DNA of 50,465 nucleotides from a virus. Location of the stretch: the IMG/VR virus record IMGVR_UViG_3300024429_000003, positions 1 to 50,465 of that record. One strand, 5' to 3'. Made by a program: the position numbers and the translations under genes. Shown here piece by piece: positions 15,657 through 24,245 of this stretch; positions within the stretch are counted from its first letter, which is position 1; each line of letters starts with the position of its first letter. The notes below the pieces were generated by a model. It had not been told where the DNA came from. It saw nothing but the letters and a program-made list of their open reading frames with translations, and made no database searches.

Positions 15657-16150
15657 CACCTCAAAAAACTCCTGGGGTACTATAGTGTTTTTTGACTTTT
15701 GGTGTCACAGAGCATTATTTATTTTTATCAATTAGTTATCTATATTTCTGTGACACTTAATTTTATAGTGTCACAAGGTTATTATTTGTTTTTTAAAATA
15801 TAAGTATTGTTTTGTGACAGTGTGACGGCATATCTCGCAATTTTTTTAAATAAAATATTATTTTATTTATGAAAATACGCAAATAAATGGGCTGTAGTGT
15901 CACAAAATGACTTTTATTTCAATTAAAACAAATAATAAGGCTGTGACACCACTACCTGGAAGGTGTCACAAGGTAGATATAAATTATTGAAGTCGCTAAA
16001 GGTCGCTGTGACACCAAAAGGGTTTTTCGGTAAAGAGATGTCACAGACAAATTCTTACAATTTAGTATATTATAAATTATAATTTTGAAAAAAAGATAAA
16101 AATCAAAAAAAATCAGTATAATATAATGAGATAAATTATTAAAATTATTG
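15652..16150. other. ori: Putative replication origin: iterons plus AT-rich stretch
   Basis: About eleven copies of TGTGACAC/GTGTCACA lie in 400 bp: 15652, 15701, 15749, 15767, 15813, 15821, 15896, 15942, 15962, 16007 and 16039. Several form perfect inverted pairs, for example 15749-15757 with 15767-15775 (9-nt loop) and 15942-15950 with 15962-15970 (11-nt loop). From ~16046 to 16170 the sequence is almost pure A/T, fitting a DNA-unwinding element. Directly downstream of the primase-polymerase and at a boundary in gene direction, this reads as an origin; an operator cluster is the alternative. Nothing else is seen up to 16250. Confidence 0.7.
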
Positions 16151-16250
16151 AGAAAAAAGCACAAATGAACTACTTTTTTCAGATGTTTGTTTAAAAAAGA
16201 ATCGTATGTTGTAATATTATAATGTTCTAATATTTAAGGAGAAATTAATT

Positions 16251-16484
16251 ATGACAGAAGAAATGATAGTTTTATATGATTGGACGTATGCAACGGACAC
16301 AATTGAAATAAATACAGGTTTTATATCTATGTTGGAATATTTTCATCGTCAAGAACAACAGATTATGAAATCCCCTGACAGAAAAGTGAAAATTGAATCC
16401 AAGGGTTCTTTAATCCGTTTTTTGGTCAATGATATTGCGGATAGTAAAAATGTGCAGAGAAATGAATTTAAAAAGGGGCTGTGA
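16251..16484 (+). CDS. Unknown protein (77 aa)
   Basis: Follows the origin behind AAGGAGAAA. The product starts MTEEMIVLYDWTYATDT and is mixed alpha/beta with no recognised family. Its stop codon lies in the loop of the following terminator, so it ends a transcription unit. It may be an early regulator or an origin-linked factor. Confidence 0.65.
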   Translation: MTEEMIVLYDWTYATDTIEINTGFISMLEYFHRQEQQIMKSPDRKVKIESKGSLIRFLVNDIADSKNVQRNEFKKGL

Positions 16485-16497
16485 CGCCCCTTTTTTT
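16475..16497 (+). terminator. Rho-independent terminator with iteron-like loop
   Basis: GGGGC (16475-16479) pairs with GCCCC (16486-16490), followed by seven T. The loop TGTGAC equals the left part of the origin iteron, and the stop codon of the preceding gene lies inside it. It separates the early plus-strand unit from the convergent minus-strand cluster. Confidence 0.85.
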
Positions 16498-16514
16498 CTG
16501 TTGCAGTCTATAGT

Positions 16515-16679
16515 TTAGAATAATTTAGAATAGTCTACTTGAAAAAAATATCCACAAGAACAACATTCAACCTCCCCTTGATCCTCCTCTTCTTCATTTC
16601 TCGTTCCACAACGAGGACAAATCCATTTGTATCCAATTAAAATTAATTCTATTCTTTTAGGACTATGCCCTTTTTTCAT
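16515..16679 (-). CDS. Zinc-ribbon protein (54 aa)
   Basis: Two cysteine pairs, WICPRCGTRN (~21-24) and ECCSCGYFF (~39-42), form a classic small zinc ribbon. Its ATG overlaps the stop of the upstream minus-strand gene (ATGA), so it is the last gene of the cluster. Probably a nucleic-acid or protein-binding adaptor. Confidence 0.7.
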   Translation of the reverse strand: MKKGHSPKRIELILIGYKWICPRCGTRNEEEEDQGEVECCSCGYFFQVDYSKLF

Positions 16680-16867
16680 CTCTCAATTTCTTCTTTTACT
16701 CGTTTACTTATTACCCACGCCTCACCTTCACCACCACAAGGTGTGACGAGATAATCCACTCTGCCGAATATCTTGCGTGTGCCGACTATCTGTACAGGTA
16801 TTGTTAAGATTGTCGGCTTACGGATATTGTTGGCCCTTACTCTTATGTAGCCGGTTTTCATCTTCAA
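16676..16867 (-). CDS. Unknown small protein (63 aa)
   Basis: Beta-rich, basic N-terminal part (TGYIRVRANNIRKPT) and a TPCGGEGEAWVISKRV end. The start is preceded by the cluster's repeated leader ending GCAAGAGGAGAT. No family recognised. Confidence 0.6.
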   Translation of the reverse strand: MKMKTGYIRVRANNIRKPTILTIPVQIVGTRKIFGRVDYLVTPCGGEGEAWVISKRVKEEIER

Positions 16868-16897
16868 TATCTCCTCTTGCGGCGGGAGCGATCCCGA

Positions 16898-17107
16898 TTA
16901 TTGGTTGGTCTCCTGTTCTTCAGTTAATTCTTTACCTTCCAAAGAGTAAATTTTATCTATTCTTACCCAAATGACTTCAACTTTATCTATGTCTAAACGT
17001 ATGCTGTTTTTAATAAGAGCATCATTTCTTGTAAAATTCATCAGTAATGCGTCAAACTGCTTATTTGATCTAAAATCAGTTCTGGCAAGTCTTATTTTTG
17101 CAGGCAT
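16898..17107 (-). CDS. Unknown small protein (69 aa)
   Basis: Basic start (MPAKIRLARTDFRSNK) and acidic tail (GKELTEEQETNQ). It has the repeated GCAAGAGGAGAT leader directly upstream. No family recognised. Confidence 0.6.
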   Translation of the reverse strand: MPAKIRLARTDFRSNKQFDALLMNFTRNDALIKNSIRLDIDKVEVIWVRIDKIYSLEGKELTEEQETNQ

Positions 17108-17158
17108 CTCTCAATCTCCTCTTGCGGCTAGGGTAGGGGTTAGCCTCCCCGGTTATTA

Positions 17159-17359
17159 TCAATCAAAAAAATTTTCAGCAAAATGTTCTTCAACAACAGA
17201 AACTCCATCAAGACTGTATTCGTCAATAATCTCTTGCGCTTCTTTCTTACTATCAAAAGCACACAAATAACTAGGGTTAATGTTATGCCATTCAACAATC
17301 CCACCCATCTCAAAATGTAAAAATAAATCGCCACTTTTTAAAATATATTTAATCATCAT
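17159..17359 (-). CDS. Unknown small protein (66 aa)
   Basis: Starts MMIKYILKSGDLFLHF and holds an EWHN segment and a helical acidic end. The pattern resembles small phage proteins in which a beta strand precedes a conserved DSKKEAQEII helix. The leader here is the second variant, with GGCGGGAATAA before the ATG. Confidence 0.6.
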   Translation of the reverse strand: MMIKYILKSGDLFLHFEMGGIVEWHNINPSYLCAFDSKKEAQEIIDEYSLDGVSVVEEHFAENFFD

Positions 17360-17418
17360 TTATTCCCGCCTTTCGGCTGTTATTGGTTATCATTCATCCT
17401 TCCCGCCTTGGTTATTGG

Positions 17419-17706
17419 TTAATTAGGAAAAAGTATTTCAAGAACAGCTAAATATACTTTTTCTGTATTAAGCCGCATTTTGTATGACCACCAGAAGATC
17501 TCAACACTTTTCACTACATCCTTTTCTATTTCCTGGAGTGTAGAAAAAGTGTTGATTATTTTTTCATTTTTATTGACAGCGATAGCAGGATTATTTCCAA
17601 CAACAATATCTCTTGCTATTCTTTTTGCTATTCTTTTTTCCTCTTTTTTAATAATTTCCTTATTAGTTATTTCCTCTTTTTCTGAAAATCCTATTAATTT
17701 TTCCAT
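17419..17706 (-). CDS. Unknown helical protein (95 aa)
   Basis: The ATG at 17706 (MEKLIGFSEKEE) follows the repeated GAGGAGATTTTGAGG leader and is preferred to an upstream TTG. A highly charged helix (KEIIKKEEKRIAKRIARD) dominates the first half. No family recognised. Confidence 0.6.
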   Translation of the reverse strand: MEKLIGFSEKEEITNKEIIKKEEKRIAKRIARDIVVGNNPAIAVNKNEKIINTFSTLQEIEKDVVKSVEIFWWSYKMRLNTEKVYLAVLEILFPN

Positions 17707-17752
17707 CCTCAAAATCTCCTCTTGCGGCGGAATCGCTCCCGCTGGTTAGCTG

Positions 17753-18112
17753 TTAATTATTTTTCTTTATATAATCCAATTCTTCTCTCACAAAATTATT
17801 CATCTCTTTTTCAAGAGTGCCTCTTTCCGGGAACTCTTCATCCGTTTCCACCGCTATCCATTTATCATCGAATGAATTTATGTTATCCACACACACAGAA
17901 AACATAATTCTGGTAGTTTTTAAAGCCGTAAAAATTTTTTTTATATTCAAGGCCCGGATTAATTTCGGACGATTTTCTTTGGGTATCGTCCAAAGAAGAT
18001 CTAGGTTTACAATAAAAACTATACAGGCGTCAACGCCTTGATAATAGTCCCTAACAACCTGTGCTCGATCAACGGCGAGCCCTATCTTGTGTTGTTCGTC
18101 TACGCATCTCAT
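17753..18112 (-). CDS. Unknown protein (119 aa)
   Basis: The largest protein of the cluster. Alpha/beta pattern with a hydrophobic CIVFIVNLDLLW core strand and a TTRIMFSVCVDNINSF segment, then an acidic helical tail. No known motif. Preceded by the repeated GCAAGAGGAGAT leader. Confidence 0.6.
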   Translation of the reverse strand: MRCVDEQHKIGLAVDRAQVVRDYYQGVDACIVFIVNLDLLWTIPKENRPKLIRALNIKKIFTALKTTRIMFSVCVDNINSFDDKWIAVETDEEFPERGTLEKEMNNFVREELDYIKKNN

Positions 18113-18190
18113 CTCTCAAATCTCCTCTTGCGGCGAGATCGCTCCCGCCTTGCGTTTCCCCGTCCAGCCGATAGGTCAGCTATTGATGGG

Positions 18191-18424
18191 TTATACTCTT
18201 TTCCCGTTAAGATAACGAAAAACATTATCTTTTCCACCAAGATTGAAGGATTTTTCCCTTCCAACCTCCAGAATATAATATTCCCCTTGAGTATAATATT
18301 GATCTGATTCAATGGCATGTCGAAAAACGTATACTCTTGCTCCGGTTTTTTTTAGCTTCTCGGTTGCTGATTGTCGCCTTGCTTTGTCCATTGCGTTTTT
18401 TCTGATCATTCCCTGCATTGGCAT
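18191..18424 (-). CDS. Unknown basic protein (77 aa)
   Basis: Basic N-terminus (RKNAMDKARRQSATEKLKK) then a beta-rich part (ARVYVFRHAIESD, EYYILEVGRE). The beta part looks like a small barrel used by other short proteins here. The leader is the GGTGGGAAGGAATAATG variant. Start could also be one of two later ATGs in the first 12 codons. Confidence 0.6.
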   Translation of the reverse strand: MPMQGMIRKNAMDKARRQSATEKLKKTGARVYVFRHAIESDQYYTQGEYYILEVGREKSFNLGGKDNVFRYLNGKRV

Positions 18425-18461
18425 AATTCATTATTCCTTCCCACCTTGCGGCTGTTATTGG

Positions 18462-18677
18462 TTATCTTACAGTGATACCATGACTCTGCGCATAATCCAC
18501 AGCTTCATAATATCGATTGAATTTTTTCGGCGTTATTTCACATCCGTTAATATCACATAATATCCGAGGTAACGGACCTACATAAGTATATTGTCCATCG
18601 TATCCTCTAATTACTTGAGGGGTATCCCAAAGGACTTTTGGCTCTTCGTTCTGAACTTCATCATTTTTTATAAGCAT
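18462..18677 (-). CDS. Unknown small protein (71 aa)
   Basis: Acidic start then a beta-rich core with CDINGCEITPKKFNRYYEAV and a final helix. Overlaps the upstream gene by 17 bp, so translation is likely coupled. No family recognised. Confidence 0.6.
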   Translation of the reverse strand: MLIKNDEVQNEEPKVLWDTPQVIRGYDGQYTYVGPLPRILCDINGCEITPKKFNRYYEAVDYAQSHGITVR

Positions 18678-18987
18678 GATATTCTCCCCAGTAATAATGA
18701 TTAATTGTGTCTAGTGTGCCATAATAATGTCCTCTATGGATTACACCATAAGCCTTAATTCCCCATATTTGCCCATCCGCATCAACCATATATTTCCCTG
18801 ATGTTCCCACATCTACTTTTACGTATTTCTTGCCTGGTTTGATCTTTACTTTGCATTCCTCAATATTGCCTTGGCAATTCCATCCTGCACGCTTTAGTCT
18901 GTCTAATTGATCATTTTCCAATACCGTGGCAAAATTTTGAAGTTTGCCCGCTAACCGCTCAAATATTTTCAATACGTCCTTAATCAT
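18661..18987 (-). CDS. Unknown protein (108 aa), first of the minus-strand cluster
   Basis: The ATG at 18987 is chosen because GGAGG lies 8 nt upstream; a longer frame from 19077 would add 30 residues without a ribosome site. Residues 1-30 are helical (KDVLKIFERLAGKLQNF) and the rest beta-rich with a KIKPGKKYVKVDVGTSG segment. The C-terminal part repeats the KAYGVIHRGHYYG style of aromatic beta strands. No family recognised. Confidence 0.6.
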   Translation of the reverse strand: MIKDVLKIFERLAGKLQNFATVLENDQLDRLKRAGWNCQGNIEECKVKIKPGKKYVKVDVGTSGKYMVDADGQIWGIKAYGVIHRGHYYGTLDTINHYYWGEYHAYKK

Positions 18988-19077
18988 TACATTACCTCCA
19001 ATACGGTTAATGTTATGTTGCCAAATTACATTATTATCTAATAGCAAGTTATATGCCATATCAATAATAACAACCAC

Positions 19078-19346
19078 TTAGCATATCCGATGCGGAGCTA
19101 GGTCTGGGTTTTTGTAACGGAATTGAGACGTCTTATATATATAAGGATTAGAAAACCTAGGCTTATGAACTGGTCGAATGCAATTTAGTCGTGGTTATTT
19201 ACGCAATTATCAATAATGAAATTACAGGTCTCTATGGACGCTGTTTGTGAGACTTATGGATAATTATCGTAAGGTTATGGATATTTTACTTGACAAATGA
19301 CTATAGATGTGACTACAGTTATTATAATTATAGGGTATTGGTGTTT
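19078..19346. promoter_or_regulatory. Divergent regulatory region between minus cluster and terminase
   Basis: A 270-bp gene-free region from which the minus cluster and the late genes diverge. It contains the perfect 14-bp palindrome CTTATATATATAAG (19132-19145), a possible operator. A TTGACA (19290-19295) and a TATAAT (19323-19328) are seen on the plus strand but 27 bp apart, so they do not form one standard promoter; a phage-specific late promoter may be used. Confidence 0.45.
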
Positions 19347-19787
19347 ATGACTGAGAGACAGAAAAGATTTGTTGATAATTATATTGATTCCGGCAATGGA
19401 GCGGAGGCAGCACGAAACGCCGGGTATGCTGAGGGTAACGCTCGGCAGCAAGCTAACGAGAACATTACAAAACCCGACATAAAGGCCGCTATAGCAGACA
19501 GGATGGACTCTGCCGGGATTACTGAAGCTAAGTTATTGAAAGTATTAGAGGAAGGTTTAGCCGCTACTAGAACGCATCTGGACAAGGATGGTGGCATAGA
19601 AGAAACCGACGATTTTTTAACCCGCCATAAGTATCTTGAGACAGGTCTCAAGCTTCGTGATGCCTTCCCTGCTGAAAAGAAGAAATTAGAGCATGATTTT
19701 ATTACGCCCGAGGCTGAGAAAGCCGCTACAGAGAGGGTTAATAAGCTATTTGTCAAAAAACAGACTGAAGCTAACACAAAAGGATAA
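19347..19787 (+). CDS. terS: Terminase small subunit (146 aa)
   Basis: The N-terminus matches the terminase_2 family: MTERQKRFVDNYIDSGNGAE, AARNAGY, then a helical NITKPDIKAAIADR. These proteins bind the packaging site and stimulate the large subunit. The ATG at 19347 gives the family's usual start; an upstream TTG frame adds residues out of pattern. It is the first late gene and ends 1 bp before the large-subunit start. Confidence 0.85.
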   Translation: MTERQKRFVDNYIDSGNGAEAARNAGYAEGNARQQANENITKPDIKAAIADRMDSAGITEAKLLKVLEEGLAATRTHLDKDGGIEETDDFLTRHKYLETGLKLRDAFPAEKKKLEHDFITPEAEKAATERVNKLFVKKQTEANTKG

Positions 19788-19788
19788 T

Positions 19789-21681
19789 ATGAAACTAATA
19801 GCATTATCATTTATATTGTTATTTATCGTTATTTTTTGTCGTTCTATTTCTATATCCCAAGCATATCAAGAGAGTCTGGCTACCGAGAAGGCTATAATCA
19901 AGTTTGATCCTCTAACGTTGGTCGAGGAGGGATATCTCAGAATTAAGATCAAGGACATAAAACCGGGTGATGAGGAAAAAGGGACATTCATCCCGCTCAT
20001 TCCTAACCGTCCGCAGCGTCGATTTCTTCAGTTGTTCCGAAAACTTCAAAAAACCAATCAACCAATCCGTATAGTCATTCTCAAAGCTCGTCAATGGGGA
20101 GGCACTACCATTGTTGATGCTATTATGTATGCTCTCACAGCCTATCAATCCAATATCAACAGTATGATTATTGCTGATGAGAAAAAAGGAGCGACATATA
20201 TTCTTGGTATGGCACAGAATTTTCAGAAATCCGTCGAGGATGACTATCCCCATCTTGCGATATCAACAGTTCATAATAATAAGCTTGAATTGGCTTTTCG
20301 TGATACTCGATCGGTGATATTCATTGAATCTTCTGAGAATAAGGATGCCGGCCAGAAGTACACGCTTCATTATTTGCACTGCTCAGAGGTCTCTAAGTTC
20401 CATTATACCGATGAGCTCTTCGGCGGACTCCTACCCGCAGTCTCGAAAGCTCCGGGATCGATTATTGTGATGGAGTCCACAGCTAACGGAATCGGAGACT
20501 ATTTTCATTCATTATGTATGCAGGCCGAAGAGAATAGCGAACGGTTCAAGGATGGCGATTACTCAAGCTATAGGGGGGAGTGGTTGCTATTTTTTGTACC
20601 GTTCATGGAACATGAAGAATATAGCAAGCCATTTGAGAATCAGGAGCAGCGCCAATCGTTAATCAATTCCCTTGACGATGAAGAGCAGGCATTGTTAAAA
20701 CTGCAATATTCGACTATCGACGGTCCAAGATACACGTCTCTCAAGAACCTCAATTATCGTCGATGGGTATTAGAGAACGACTATAAGCGAGACATTGATA
20801 GGCTTCATGAGATGATGCCGACCACAGTCGATGAGGCATTTCTGGCTAGTGGACGTATGGCCTTTGATCCTAAACGCTGCAAAGAGATATACAATTATAC
20901 CCTCACCCAATCTTATAAGATCGGCATCCTTGAACCACAGAAAGACAATTCCAAGTTAATTAATTTCTTCGAGCAGCGAAACGGAGAATGGAAAATATGG
21001 GAGTTCCCACCCACTGAGCGCAACCCAATACATCCTGTTGACTATGTGCTGACTGTCGATCCACCGGGGCAGAAAGAGATTGAAGGGAATGTGGACGGCA
21101 AGAAGGGTGATTATGGCACAATAGGTATCTTTAGACGTAGACAGCCGGGAGAGCTGAAAGACTTCCCACAGGTAAGGCTTGAGCAGGTAGCTGAGTTCAG
21201 ATCACGTATGGCGCCTGATTTACTGGCTGATGAAGCCTATCATGGGGCCTTAGCTTATGGTATTAAGATGGTATTTCCAGAGGCTAATAGTTATGGATTG
21301 ACGACCATCGATCATCTGAAGCATAGGATAGGCATATATGTTCGTGAAACATACGACGAAAAGGCTAAGAAAGTTAGCAAAAAGCTCGGCTGGTATACCG
21401 GGCCAGGCATATCGGGCACAAAAAAGCTGATGATCACTGAGCTTGCCGCAGCTATAAGAGAACGAACAATTTTCGTAAGGTCTACGGTAATGGCAAACGA
21501 ACTTAAGACCTATATAGTAGCCGCAGACGGCACAACCAACGCTCAAGAAGGCTGTTTCGATGATACGGTTATTGAGGCTGCATTGGCAATACAGGCCGAT
21601 TTGAGGACACCGAGAAAGTCAGCATATAGCCAGGTGATACAGGTAAGTACAGAGAGAGGAGAGGATAAATGTGATTGTTAA
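19789..21681 (+). CDS. terL: Terminase large subunit with hydrophobic N-terminus (630 aa)
   Basis: Packaging ATPase-nuclease. The Walker A-like motif is LKARQWGGTT (~98-107), followed by a segment with SEVSKFHY and the coupling motif MESTANG (~228-234). The nuclease part begins around 423 with DPPGQKEIEG and continues with FDDTVIEAALA near the C-terminus. Homologues usually begin near IKFDPLTLVEEGYLRI, but here about 35 residues precede this, starting MKLIALSFILLFIVIFCRS, a strong hydrophobic stretch. AAAAGGATAAT supports the ATG at 19789. Confidence 0.9.
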   Translation: MKLIALSFILLFIVIFCRSISISQAYQESLATEKAIIKFDPLTLVEEGYLRIKIKDIKPGDEEKGTFIPLIPNRPQRRFLQLFRKLQKTNQPIRIVILKARQWGGTTIVDAIMYALTAYQSNINSMIIADEKKGATYILGMAQNFQKSVEDDYPHLAISTVHNNKLELAFRDTRSVIFIESSENKDAGQKYTLHYLHCSEVSKFHYTDELFGGLLPAVSKAPGSIIVMESTANGIGDYFHSLCMQAEENSERFKDGDYSSYRGEWLLFFVPFMEHEEYSKPFENQEQRQSLINSLDDEEQALLKLQYSTIDGPRYTSLKNLNYRRWVLENDYKRDIDRLHEMMPTTVDEAFLASGRMAFDPKRCKEIYNYTLTQSYKIGILEPQKDNSKLINFFEQRNGEWKIWEFPPTERNPIHPVDYVLTVDPPGQKEIEGNVDGKKGDYGTIGIFRRRQPGELKDFPQVRLEQVAEFRSRMAPDLLADEAYHGALAYGIKMVFPEANSYGLTTIDHLKHRIGIYVRETYDEKAKKVSKKLGWYTGPGISGTKKLMITELAAAIRERTIFVRSTVMANELKTYIVAADGTTNAQEGCFDDTVIEAALAIQADLRTPRKSAYSQVIQVSTERGEDKCDC

Positions 21682-21698
21682 AAGGATATTCGGATAAA

Positions 21699-21923
21699 AT
21701 GATCGAATGTAAGCAAGTGATAGACGTTATCTGTGATGTTTGTGGAGCAAAAAAGCAGATCTCTACTCATATTTGTTATGGTGACGATCAGCCAAAAATA
21801 AAAGAAATGATAAAGGCCGAAAATTGGCGGATTATAGAGTTTGATAATATTGCTACAGTGGTATGTTCAGAGCATAAAACAGAATATTATAGTGGTTATA
21901 TGATCGATGAGAAGAAACTATAA
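21699..21923 (+). CDS. Small cysteine protein (74 aa)
   Basis: Starts MIECKQVIDVICDVCGAKK with a CxxC pair and has a later VVCSEH, so a zinc site is likely. It lies between terminase and portal, ending directly at the portal ATG. The start at 21699 avoids overlap with the terminase; a TTG at 21675 would overlap it. Unknown function. Confidence 0.6.
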   Translation: MIECKQVIDVICDVCGAKKQISTHICYGDDQPKIKEMIKAENWRIIEFDNIATVVCSEHKTEYYSGYMIDEKKL

Positions 21924-24245
21924 ATGAAACGCCAAAAGCATTTAAACATAGAAAATCAAATCATCCTTAATCGCATCATCAACGATCAGGCAAAAGATGA
22001 GCAAGATTCTGGCACATACCGAGCCAATCGTTTGAAGTGGGACGAACAGAATGAAGCTTTAGAAAAAAAAACTTCAGAGAGAAAATTCAATACAAAAGGC
22101 ACTGAAACCAACTCATCAGGTGATATATTAATCAGTCGGGTATTATCTATTATTCAAAAACCTGTCTCTTTTATGCCGACTGAAAAGAACGACGCAGAGA
22201 AAGCTGAGAAGAATGAGGAATTCTATCGGTATTACGTCAATGATTACCTGGATGGATTCCATAATTTCATCGTTGAATATATCACTACCATTAAGGATTA
22301 TGGCTTTGGAATAGCTCAGATTAATTGGGAAAGGAGAGAAACTAAAGATATAGATATACGTCCATATCCTGTTGAAATAATGATTGACGAACAAGGCCAA
22401 GAACAGTTAGTCAGCCAGGAGACAGGCGAATATATAACACAAGAGACGATAGTTCGGGAAATATTCTCATCTGATAAATATCGGATTCAAGAGCCTACAG
22501 GCAAAATAAAAGAAATCGGTGAAGACCGTCTTGAGATAATCTATGAACAGCATATTGATAACCCTACCGATCCGAATAAGCAGTGGGACATAAAGGTATG
22601 CATAATAGATTTCAGTGTAGATGAGAGTAACGGCATATTAATTGCTAAGGTAGAAATGCCGCAAGTCGAGTATGATGGAGTAGTAATTGATAATCTCAAC
22701 TATGATCGTGTCTTCCATCCTGCCGACGCCAAAGACCTGCAACGCTGTGATCATGTGATAGTCGAGTTTGAGACAACCATATCTGAATTGATTGCCGGCA
22801 ATGAAAAAGGCGAATATCATATTTCTCCTGAAGATATGGACATCATTAAAAAGAATACCGATCATCAGAAAAAGTATACTTATTCTTCTGTAGAGCAGAA
22901 GGAAAAAACCGTTGAAGGCACTGAAGAGTCAATGCACCCTGAAAATTATAAGCCTGTAACCTGCTTAACCGGGTATTATTTGTTTGATGTGGAGGGTAAT
23001 GGTAAACTTGAACAGTGCATATTTACTATAGTTTCTAAATGTAGAGTAGTGATAGAGAAAAGGTATTTATCAGATAAGTACCGGCATGGTAAGCGTCCCA
23101 TAACTTGTGGTAAGTGGTTGCCAAGAAAATATCGGCTGTTCGGTATTGGCTTACCTGAGAAAATGCGTTCTCTTCAGTTATTGATAGACGATCTAAGGAA
23201 TCAGATATTAGAGACAGCCGCATATATGGCCAACCCACCCGGTTGGTATGACCCGGTAGGCGGCACAAACGAAAAAATTACTACAAAGATAGGGCAATAT
23301 CTTCCCTACCCTGGTGGTAGTGGTAATCCGCCTGTGACCATACCGATTAATGCGGATCTCAGGGCTCTGTTTGAGATGTTGAAACATTATATGGAGCAAT
23401 TTCAGAAACAATCTATGGTTTCTGAGCCACTGCAGGGGCAGCAAGGAGGGTTGAAGACGGCTACGGCATTCATGAAGGCATTAAGCGAGAATTATCAGAA
23501 TCTTTCTATTATTTTTAAGAATGTTCTTGATGCAATAAAGCAAGTTCATAAGATGATTTGGATGAATATAGTCGCTTATATGCCTGACGATATGGAATAT
23601 CGGACAAAGGGTAGCACAGAAGTGCAGACATTTTCCAGACGAGACATAATCAAGAATCCGGATATAAATATTGATGTGACTGCCGAAGAACTTTCTAAAG
23701 AGTATATGCAAACGGCGATCACGGAGGTATTTATGAACTTGGCCAATAATCCGTTAATGATCCAGGCCGGCATAGTGCAACCGAGGAATATGTATGAGAT
23801 GGCTAAAGACTATGCTGAGTCATTCAGTAAGGGAGCCAAAGATTATTTAACTGAACCTCCGCAACCTGAACCTCCGCACGATCCGGAAGAAGAGAATTAT
23901 CTTATGGTGCAAGGGGAAGAGGTTGTTCCTTCGCCTTTGGATGATGATGCACAGCATATACAGATACATCAGGTATTTCCGGTGAATAATGCGCAACAGA
24001 TACAACCTGAAGTCTTCGCTCAAGTAGTAATGAGAATACAGGCGCATAATAATTTGCACATACAAGCGCAGCAAGCTAAATTGCAGCAACAGTTAATGAT
24101 GGCACAGATGGCAGGGCAGCAAGGGGGCAAAGGAGCGGGACAAGGCGGGCAGTCTCAAAATCAGGGGGGGCCGGCCATGGTGTCACCGCAAGGTAATATG
24201 ACAGGCCTTAATATGCAGATGCCGGGGATGGGGGAGATAGGGTGA
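21924..24245 (+). CDS. Portal protein, podovirus type (773 aa)
   Basis: Head-vertex connector through which DNA is packaged. Size (~770 aa) and layout match P22-like portals: acidic N-terminal part, a central stem/clip region and a conserved helical segment (GGLKTATAFMKALSENYQNL, residues ~508-527). The C-terminal ~80 residues are Gln/Gly/Met-rich low complexity (QAKLQQQLMMAQMAGQQ), like the barrel extension of such portals. It follows terminase immediately, the standard order. Confidence 0.85.
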   Translation: MKRQKHLNIENQIILNRIINDQAKDEQDSGTYRANRLKWDEQNEALEKKTSERKFNTKGTETNSSGDILISRVLSIIQKPVSFMPTEKNDAEKAEKNEEFYRYYVNDYLDGFHNFIVEYITTIKDYGFGIAQINWERRETKDIDIRPYPVEIMIDEQGQEQLVSQETGEYITQETIVREIFSSDKYRIQEPTGKIKEIGEDRLEIIYEQHIDNPTDPNKQWDIKVCIIDFSVDESNGILIAKVEMPQVEYDGVVIDNLNYDRVFHPADAKDLQRCDHVIVEFETTISELIAGNEKGEYHISPEDMDIIKKNTDHQKKYTYSSVEQKEKTVEGTEESMHPENYKPVTCLTGYYLFDVEGNGKLEQCIFTIVSKCRVVIEKRYLSDKYRHGKRPITCGKWLPRKYRLFGIGLPEKMRSLQLLIDDLRNQILETAAYMANPPGWYDPVGGTNEKITTKIGQYLPYPGGSGNPPVTIPINADLRALFEMLKHYMEQFQKQSMVSEPLQGQQGGLKTATAFMKALSENYQNLSIIFKNVLDAIKQVHKMIWMNIVAYMPDDMEYRTKGSTEVQTFSRRDIIKNPDINIDVTAEELSKEYMQTAITEVFMNLANNPLMIQAGIVQPRNMYEMAKDYAESFSKGAKDYLTEPPQPEPPHDPEEENYLMVQGEEVVPSPLDDDAQHIQIHQVFPVNNAQQIQPEVFAQVVMRIQAHNNLHIQAQQAKLQQQLMMAQMAGQQGGKGAGQGGQSQNQGGPAMVSPQGNMTGLNMQMPGMGEIG

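Larger units (their letters stand above)
16868..18445 (-). repeat. Repeated leader sequences before the minus-strand genes
   Basis: Genes starting at 16867, 17107, 17706 and 18112 share a leader CCGCAAGAGGAGAT placed directly before the start. In three of them GCGGGAGCGAT-like sequence precedes it, giving a small GCGG/CCGC hairpin. Genes at 17359 and 18424 share a variant: TAACCAATAACAGCCG, then AAGGYGGGAAGGAATAA or similar. The purine run supplies the ribosome site. This resembles the start-associated repeats of some actinobacteriophages and may allow common control or gene shuffling. Confidence 0.7.

Noticed and set aside
15652-16045. CRISPR array reading of the TGTGACAC repeats
   Set aside because: Repeats are only 8-9 bp, occur in both orientations and at uneven spacing; no cas genes.
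18109-18318. Alternative minus-strand frame
   Set aside because: It overlaps the 77-residue gene in another frame and has no leader or ribosome site.
19789-21681. Alternative genetic code to explain the odd N-termini
   Set aside because: TAA, TAG and TGA all end genes at sensible places and long frames contain none of them internally.
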